From assembly GCF_025567095.1 (NCBI RefSeq), contig NZ_JAOQJH010000017.1: 64,000 nt of DNA; one strand, given 5' to 3'. The stretch comes from Anthropogastromicrobium aceti (GTDB lineage: Bacteria > Bacillota > Clostridia > Lachnospirales > Lachnospiraceae). Within the stretch, counting starts at the first letter, position 1. Each line of letters opens with the position of its first letter. Of the stretch, positions 58,817 to 64,000 are shown piece after piece. The translations under genes and the position numbers were made by a program. The notes under the pieces were generated by a model. It was not told the origin of the DNA. It was given only the letters and a program-made list of their open reading frames with translations, and did no database searches.

Positions 58817-59350
58817 ATGAGTGGAGAAAAAAATCAGGTATTAGAGAATATGAAAACAAGAAGAAGTATCCGCAAATATAAGCCGGATATGGTTCCGAAG
58901 GAAATTATTGAGAAGATTGCAGAGGCTGGAACATACGCTGCAACTGGCATGGGCAAGCAGTCTCCAATCATTATTGCCGTTACAAACAAAGAACTTAGAG
59001 ATCGTCTTTCCAAAATGAATGCACAGGTTATGGGATCAAACAGCGATCCATTTTACGGTGCACCAGTAGTTTTAATCGTTCTGGCAAATAAAAATTATGG
59101 CACTTATGTTTACGATGGAAGCCTTGTCATGGGTAATCTGATGTTAGCCGCACATGAGCTAGGCATAGCAAGCTGCTGGATCCACCGTGCAAAAGAAGAA
59201 TTTGAAAGCCCAGAAGGAAAGCAGATCTTAAAAGATTTAGGCATTACAGGTGATTATGAAGGCATCGGTCATTGTATTTTAGGTTATGCTGACTGTGAAG
59301 AGCCAACAGCTGCACCGAGAAAAGAAAACTATGTGATTTTTGCGGAGTAA
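58817..59350 (+). CDS. nitroreductase family FMN enzyme
   Basis: A 177-residue cytosolic flavoenzyme of the nitroreductase family, with the N-terminal TRRSIRKYKPDMVP, the FMN-contacting AATGMGKQSP, the SLVMGNLMLAAHELGIASCWIH helix and a C-terminal GHCILGYADCEEP. Length is typical for the small single-domain group. AGGAGG precedes the ATG. It stands between the tubulin-like operon and a TetR gene, which may regulate it. Confidence 0.88.
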   Translation: MSGEKNQVLENMKTRRSIRKYKPDMVPKEIIEKIAEAGTYAATGMGKQSPIIIAVTNKELRDRLSKMNAQVMGSNSDPFYGAPVVLIVLANKNYGTYVYDGSLVMGNLMLAAHELGIASCWIHRAKEEFESPEGKQILKDLGITGDYEGIGHCILGYADCEEPTAAPRKENYVIFAE

Positions 59351-59377
59351 GCGCAAAAGTGTTTATAGGAATTTAAC

Positions 59378-59429
59378 TTGCCTCTTTTCGAAAATGGCGG
59401 TATACTTGCTATATGAAGCGATTTACCGC
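59378..59429 (+). promoter_or_regulatory. promoter and inverted repeat of TetR gene
   Basis: TTGCCT (59378-59383), 17-base spacer, TATACT (59401-59406). GCGGTA (59397-59402) and TACCGC (59424-59429) are inverted repeats that overlap the -10 and the start site, a likely operator for the regulator itself. Confidence 0.6.
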
Positions 59430-59449
59430 TTTTTGGAAAGGGGTTTTTC

Positions 59450-60070
59450 ATGGCTATAGCGACAAAAAAACTTCTGGCGGACGGTTTAAAAGAGCTGCTG
59501 GAGAAAAAAACATTAGATAAAATCACAGTAAAAGAGCTGGTGGCTACCTGCGGTGTAAATCGCCAGACCTTTTATTATAACTTTCAGGATATTTATGAAT
59601 TATTGGAATGGATTTTTGTGGAAGAAGGAAAGCGCGTCAGAAAAGAAACAGCAGAAAAGAAAAATTGGCAGGATAGGCTTCATGCTGTAATTGATGAACT
59701 GAATAAGGAAGATAATAGACGTCTTATTTTGAATGCATTTTATTCTGTAAACCCTATGCAGATTGACCGTTTTATGCAAAATTATTTTCGGCCGGCTGTA
59801 GAAGAAATTCTTACTGAATATATTCAGGATGTGGATATTTCTGAGGAAAACCGCGAATTTATGATTCGCATGTATGATTTGTTCTGGGTGGATCTTGTGA
59901 TGCGATGGATTCAGACAGGCATGGAGATTAGTGAGATGACAGGTGATATTGAAAAGATCATGTATGTCATGACGGGCTCTAGCCAGTACATAGCACAAAG
60001 TTTGAAGGCATTTGAAAACAAGGATCGTAAGGCATTGCGACCGGCAGGAGAAAAAAATAAAAAAAATTAG
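59450..60070 (+). CDS. TetR/AcrR family regulator (DhaS-like)
   Basis: A 206-residue repressor. The N-terminal HTH reads DKITVKELVATCGVNRQTFYYNFQDIYELLEW, typical of the TetR_C_8/DhaS-like group common in Clostridia. The C-terminal ligand domain is helical and unassigned. RBS GGAAAGGGG. Its own promoter carries an inverted repeat. Candidate targets are itself and the nitroreductase gene just upstream. Confidence 0.88.
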   Translation: MAIATKKLLADGLKELLEKKTLDKITVKELVATCGVNRQTFYYNFQDIYELLEWIFVEEGKRVRKETAEKKNWQDRLHAVIDELNKEDNRRLILNAFYSVNPMQIDRFMQNYFRPAVEEILTEYIQDVDISEENREFMIRMYDLFWVDLVMRWIQTGMEISEMTGDIEKIMYVMTGSSQYIAQSLKAFENKDRKALRPAGEKNKKN

Positions 60071-60083
60071 CTAGACAAAACAG

Positions 60084-60118
60084 GCACTTTGTTTAAATTT
60101 AAACAGAGTGCTTTTTTT
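60084..60118 (+). terminator. terminator after TetR gene
   Basis: GCACTTTGTTTAAA (60084-60097) pairs with TTTAAACAGAGTGC (60098-60111) with one wobble, followed by seven Ts. Confidence 0.9.
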
Positions 60119-60253
60119 GTCTATTCCTTTTATTTCCAACAATAGGTACAATAAAGTCAATTCAAAGGCAATAGCATTTATACAAAAGATGCAGCCACGA
60201 AGGATTACAGTTCACAAAATACGAATTGCAATCAAGAGATGGGAGGAATCGAT

Positions 60254-61600
60254 ATGTTTGGACAGGAATTAAAGAAAATGGGTATTGCCACTGCATACCG
60301 TTATATTGAGAAGAATCCAAAGGATAATTTAAGGAAGCTTATGACCTGGGTGGACCGCATTGCAGGAGAAGGTCCAGATAGCTTTGAGGAGCAAAGAAAG
60401 GTAATATGGGATATTTTAGATCATCCAGAATCAAATATGTATCAGCTGATCATGCGTGTCATTGAAGAGGTTGATCCAGAGGTTGTGAAGACAGTATTTT
60501 CAAACTTCTTCTTAAATGCAGCTATTCTTGGATGGCCAAAACAGGAGAAGTTAAGAGCTGAATATAATTGCAATATTCCGTGGGCTATTCTTCTTGACCC
60601 GACATCTGCTTGTAATCTGCATTGTACAGGATGCTGGGCTGCTGAGTACGGCAATAAATTAAATCTTACATTTGATGAGATTGACAGCATTATTGAACAG
60701 GGAAAAGAGCTTGGCATTTACTTCTATATTTATACCGGCGGTGAGCCGCTTGTCAGAAAGAATGATCTGATTGCACTGTGTAAGAAGCATTCTGATTGTA
60801 TTTTCCTTTCATTTACAAACGCAACGCTGATTGATGAGGCTTTTGCTGATGATATGCTTCGCGTAAAGAATTTTGTTCCAGCAATCAGTGTAGAAGGTGA
60901 TATGGCAGCACATGACGGCAGACGAGGAAAAGGCTCCTACGAGAAGGTAGAAAAGGCAATGAAGCTGTTAAAGGAGAAGAAGCTTCCATTTGGTGTTTCA
61001 TGCTGTTATACAAGTGCAAACTGCGACAGTATCAGCAGTGATGAGTTTTATGATTGGCTTGTTGATAAAGGTGTATTATTTGCATGGTATTTCCACTATA
61101 TGCCAGTTGGAAATGATGCAGTAACGCAGCTTATGCCGACACCAGCTCAGAGAGAGATGATGTATGACCGTGTTCGTTATTGCAGACGTACAAAGCCGCT
61201 CTTTGCAATCGACTTCCAGAACGATGGCGAGTATGTTGGCGGATGTGTAGCCGGAGGACGCCGTTATCTGCATATCAATGCAAATGGTGATGTAGATCCT
61301 TGTGTATTTATTCATTACTCTGACAGCAACATTCGTGAGAAGACACTTCTTGAGTGTCTGCAGTCTCCGTTATTTATGGCATATCATGAGAATCAGCCAT
61401 TTAACGAAAATCATCTTCGCCCATGTCCAATGCTTGAGAATCCGCAGAAGTTACGCGAGATGGTAGCAAAGACACAGGCAAAATCAACTGATATGCAAAG
61501 CCCAGAGAGTGCAGATCATCTTTGCAGCAAGTGCGATGAGTATGCAAAGAACTGGACACCGTCTGCAGAGAAGTTGTGGAATGAGTCACATAAAAAATAA
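60254..61600 (+). CDS. radical SAM enzyme with C-terminal Cys-rich (SPASM-like) region
   Basis: A 448-residue cytosolic enzyme. A ~110-residue helical N-terminal region precedes the radical SAM core with C120-x3-C124-x2-C127 in SACNLHCTGCWA and the GGEP motif (YTGGEPL). The C-terminal part has extra Cys in GGCVAGGRRYLHINANGDV, DPCVFIH, RPCPML and LCSKCDEY, suggesting one or more auxiliary clusters. The N-terminal domain is shared with clostridial radical SAM proteins of unproven role, some proposed in lipid modification. ATG at 60254 chosen for its GGGAGGA site; 60239 is less likely. Confidence 0.82.
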   Translation: MFGQELKKMGIATAYRYIEKNPKDNLRKLMTWVDRIAGEGPDSFEEQRKVIWDILDHPESNMYQLIMRVIEEVDPEVVKTVFSNFFLNAAILGWPKQEKLRAEYNCNIPWAILLDPTSACNLHCTGCWAAEYGNKLNLTFDEIDSIIEQGKELGIYFYIYTGGEPLVRKNDLIALCKKHSDCIFLSFTNATLIDEAFADDMLRVKNFVPAISVEGDMAAHDGRRGKGSYEKVEKAMKLLKEKKLPFGVSCCYTSANCDSISSDEFYDWLVDKGVLFAWYFHYMPVGNDAVTQLMPTPAQREMMYDRVRYCRRTKPLFAIDFQNDGEYVGGCVAGGRRYLHINANGDVDPCVFIHYSDSNIREKTLLECLQSPLFMAYHENQPFNENHLRPCPMLENPQKLREMVAKTQAKSTDMQSPESADHLCSKCDEYAKNWTPSAEKLWNESHKK

Positions 61601-61648
61601 TAAAAATTGAAATAATGATTCTGATTATATATTGAGAAATCCTTAAGT

Positions 61649-61716
61649 AAAAAAGCCTTTTAATTGTAAATGTTTATCTGACACTGACATTTGCAGTTAG
61701 GAGGCTTTTTATTTTT
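61649..61716 (+). terminator. terminator after radical SAM gene
   Basis: AAAAAAGCCT (61649-61658) and AGGCTTTTT (61702-61710) close a long imperfect hairpin that includes AAATGT/ACATTT, with a T-rich tail. Confidence 0.7.
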
Positions 61717-61818
61717 AAGTGGCTATTGACAGTGGCTAATTCTAAGGGTAAGCTAACAATAAGTAAAAATTAAAAAATGTTGTCTATATAGATGACATGG
61801 CAAAGAGGAGAAAAGCGC

Positions 61819-63171
61819 ATGCAGAAAATGATATGGACAGGAATCGGAGTGAGTGCGGCGGCAGTCATTGGAACTGTGGGTTTGTTTGGAACAGGAAGAC
61901 TTCACTTCAATAATGTTATCCAAACTCCAGCTCAGTTAGAGCAAACAGCATCAGAAAATGATCAAACTACACAATCAAGCGAAGTATTAACAGAGCAATC
62001 CGTTTATTATGCGCGTAAGCTTGGAAAGAAGGCTTCAGATACAGAATACTTTAAGAATAGAATGATTTCAGATGATCTAATGGAATACATACAAAAGGCA
62101 GTACCACTTGCAGATGCAGTTCCGACGGAACTAATGAAGCTCAATTTGGACTCATTTACGGTGGAAGAGATGGGAGATGACTTGAAAAGTATTGCACTGA
62201 CAGACACCACTGAAATCAGCGACATGATTGCAAGGTCACTTGCAACGATGATGGTAGGTACTTCTAGTGATACAAAAGCATTGGCTGCCTATACGCTGCT
62301 TGAAGACAATCAATATTTAAATATGGAGTTGAATGCAACAGTTGGATTGTGGCTGTATTATGGAGAAGATTTGCCATCGGTATTATGTGTGTTTGTTCCA
62401 AGAGAAGGAGGTACAGAGCTAACAGTCGGTGTGCTAGATGCTGCAAGCTATGAGACAGTGCGAAAGAAAGTGGCGGAGCCATCTGATCAGAATAGTGATA
62501 ACAGTGATGATGTTTTAATCGAAGTTTTGGCACAACGATCCAAGATTGACAGCGATTTGAACTCACTTGCTTACTCCTACTTAGATCAAATGACAGATGA
62601 TTCTTCTCAGACGGAAGGACTATTAGCAGCTGCCACCTTGGATGAACCAGCAGATGCGACATTTTTCAATCAGCTAGTTGATGAAATCATCGGTAAAATG
62701 GTCAGTGGAACAACACCAATTGATGAGCTAACACAACTTTTCACCGTCTCATCAGAAGTAGCAGACTATGTAAAAAAAGCACAAACCTGTATGGAAGAAG
62801 TAGCAAAAGGATCAGAAAAGGGAACGCTCACAGCTTATAAGGTTCCTTCAAGTTCCTATTGGTCGGCAGAACAAATTGCATCTGGTGTATCAAATGGTTC
62901 TAGTATGAACCAGATAGCAGCATCTAGTGTTTTGTCCCGAATAGCTCATGAGCGAACCCCACTGCATGCAATCACAACAGACTGGAAAGATGATGTTGTG
63001 TTGGCATATACGTTTTCTGACTTGGCACTTTTGATCTCGGTAGAAGAAGCAGATAATTGTTACTTGAAGATCAACACAAATTTCGTCTGGCTGGATGAAG
63101 AAAACAATGGAAACATCGTAGACCGCATGGTGAAACAGTATGGTCTTGAGCAAATTGATTTAGCTCAATAG
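61819..63171 (+). CDS. uncharacterised membrane-anchored extracytoplasmic protein
   Basis: A ~450-residue protein with an N-terminal TM or uncleaved signal (MIWTGIGVSAAAVIGTVGLFG), then a Ser/Thr/Gln-rich linker and a soluble outside region of ~390 residues that I do not recognise. No enzymatic motif is visible; acidic residues dominate. The ATG at 61819 has AGAGGAG upstream, preferred over 61792. A TTGACA box at 61726 with a poor -10 may be its promoter. It is not obviously linked to its neighbours. Confidence 0.7.
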   Translation: MQKMIWTGIGVSAAAVIGTVGLFGTGRLHFNNVIQTPAQLEQTASENDQTTQSSEVLTEQSVYYARKLGKKASDTEYFKNRMISDDLMEYIQKAVPLADAVPTELMKLNLDSFTVEEMGDDLKSIALTDTTEISDMIARSLATMMVGTSSDTKALAAYTLLEDNQYLNMELNATVGLWLYYGEDLPSVLCVFVPREGGTELTVGVLDAASYETVRKKVAEPSDQNSDNSDDVLIEVLAQRSKIDSDLNSLAYSYLDQMTDDSSQTEGLLAAATLDEPADATFFNQLVDEIIGKMVSGTTPIDELTQLFTVSSEVADYVKKAQTCMEEVAKGSEKGTLTAYKVPSSSYWSAEQIASGVSNGSSMNQIAASSVLSRIAHERTPLHAITTDWKDDVVLAYTFSDLALLISVEEADNCYLKINTNFVWLDEENNGNIVDRMVKQYGLEQIDLAQ

Positions 63172-63303
63172 GATTGTGTACAATTTTGAAAAAATAATTA
63201 GCATAGATTGACAAAATATCTTCTCTGGTGGTACGGTATCCAAAAGGCGAACCATTAAAAAGCACATTAAGGAGAGGTTCGTACAGAAAGGAAGCAGTGG
63301 TTT

Positions 63304-64000
63304 ATGATTTATGCGGATCATGCAGCAACAACAAAGATTAGTGAGACAGCAAAGCTTGCTATGTTGTCTGCTATGGAAGAGGATTGGTATAACCCGTCCA
63401 GCCTTTATACACCGGGGCAGCAGGCATCTGGCACATTGATGGATGCGCGTGTGAGGATTGCCCGCTGTCTTGGCTGTCTGCCAAAGGAAATTTATTTTAC
63501 TTCAGGCGGAAGTGAGGCAGATAATCAGGCGATTTTGTCGGCAGCAGCTATTGGTAAAAGACAGGGGAAGATGCATATTATTTCAACCGCATTTGAGCAT
63601 CATGCCGTTTTGCATACATTAAAAAAATTAGAAAAAGAAGGTTTCGAGATTACGCTTCTTGATGTTGGAGAAAAGGGAATTGTAAGTCCGGCACAGGTCG
63701 AAAAAGCAATTCGTCCAGATACAGCACTTGTTACGGTTATGTATGCCAATAATGAGATTGGAACTATTCAGCCAATTCGTGAGATCGGAGCAGTGTGCAG
63801 ACAAAATGGTGTGTTGTTTCACACCGATGCGGTACAGGCAGCAGGTCATCTTCCCATTAATGTAGAGGAAGATCAGGTTGACATGCTGTCTTTATCAGCA
63901 CATAAATTCAATGGTCCAAAGGGAATTGGTGTGCTGTATGCAAAGACTGGTGTATTTTTGACAAATCTTATAGAGGGCGGCGGACAGGAGCGAGGAAAAC
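63304..64000 (+). CDS. cysteine desulfurase (IscS/NifS type), partial
   Basis: The first 232 codons of a group I cysteine desulfurase, cut by the window edge. YADHAATTKIS near the N-terminus, FTSGGSEADNQAI, TAFEHHAVLHTL, VMYANNEIGTIQP and the PLP lysine in LSAHKFNGPKGIG are all present; the catalytic cysteine loop would lie beyond the window. It is separate from SufS at 28194 and probably supplies sulfur to tRNA thiolation (for example with ThiI or MnmA). RBS AAAGGAAG. The leader contains a small CGAACC/GGTTCG hairpin. Confidence 0.9.
   Translation, partial: MIYADHAATTKISETAKLAMLSAMEEDWYNPSSLYTPGQQASGTLMDARVRIARCLGCLPKEIYFTSGGSEADNQAILSAAAIGKRQGKMHIISTAFEHHAVLHTLKKLEKEGFEITLLDVGEKGIVSPAQVEKAIRPDTALVTVMYANNEIGTIQPIREIGAVCRQNGVLFHTDAVQAAGHLPINVEEDQVDMLSLSAHKFNGPKGIGVLYAKTGVFLTNLIEGGGQERGK

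Noticed and set aside
1..64000. CRISPR arrays, tRNA or rRNA genes, complete insertion sequences, prophage genes
   Set aside because: None was seen on reading both strands. The repeats present are single palindromes or duplicated gene fragments, and no transposase with intact DDE or HUH motifs is encoded.

Overview
The window looks like chromosomal DNA of an anaerobic gut-type Firmicute, most likely a member of the Lachnospiraceae (Clostridia). The grounds are low GC content, strong AGGAGG-type ribosome binding sites, a SufCBDSU iron-sulfur operon, a ThiS-F-G-H-E thiamine operon with an anaerobic ThiH tyrosine lyase, LytTR/DUF3021 regulation, an apiosidase-like glycoside hydrolase, and short palindromic repeats carrying a 'GGGGACAGGTAC' type core. 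I see no rRNA, tRNA, CRISPR array or phage module.

Region by region. 1-7.2 kb is an accessory island bracketed by two direct copies of a ~180 bp repeat. It holds an Rpn-type PD-(D/E)XK nuclease, a broken phosphoesterase, a candidate small structured RNA, a PPP-type metallophosphatase, two WYL-domain proteins, a second end-paired RNA-like hairpin, and a Ro60/TROVE-like protein with a von Willebrand A domain. Together these look like a Ro-RNP-like RNA-binding and RNA-repair system with its own regulators. 7.3-8.7 kb is a yybP-ykoY (manganese) riboswitch in front of an AI-2E family membrane protein. 8.9-14.6 kb holds a MetE-like methyltransferase, a CHASE hybrid histidine kinase, a broken duplicate of YitT, an alpha/beta hydrolase and an HD hydrolase. 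14.7-18.7 kb starts with a mosaic of gene scraps, followed by a TPP riboswitch and the thiazole operon. 18.8-21.2 kb contains a truncated LacI gene, a second copy of the RNA-phosphatase module, a broken carbohydrate-binding gene and the intact YitT gene. 21.5-24.7 kb has an MFS transporter and an ABC-F protein preceded by an attenuator with a four-residue leader ORF.

24.9-29.9 kb is the Suf operon. 30-36 kb holds an unknown coiled-coil protein, the glycoside hydrolase and an ABC-2 exporter operon with LytTR and DUF3021. 36-43 kb has a MATE pump (minus strand) and an operon running from a PAP2-undecaprenol kinase fusion through a phasin-like protein and a UbiB-like kinase to an unknown protein and a U32 family protein. 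43-48 kb holds an esterase, a diglucosyl-diacylglycerol synthase-like glycosyltransferase, a DUF1275 protein and an XRE HTH-aminotransferase fusion with an apparent operator at its own promoter. 48.1-58.8 kb is a four-gene operon coding for a membrane vWA protein, a 1232-residue tubulin/FtsZ-like GTPase and two large membrane proteins. It is the second candidate for an under-described system, probably an envelope or membrane-remodelling machine. 58.8-64 kb has a nitroreductase, a TetR regulator, a radical SAM enzyme, an anchored extracytoplasmic protein and the start of a second cysteine desulfurase.

The left third (to about 23 kb) is a patchwork of duplicated fragments, truncated genes and palindromic repeats. 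The right two thirds is mostly intact housekeeping-style operons.
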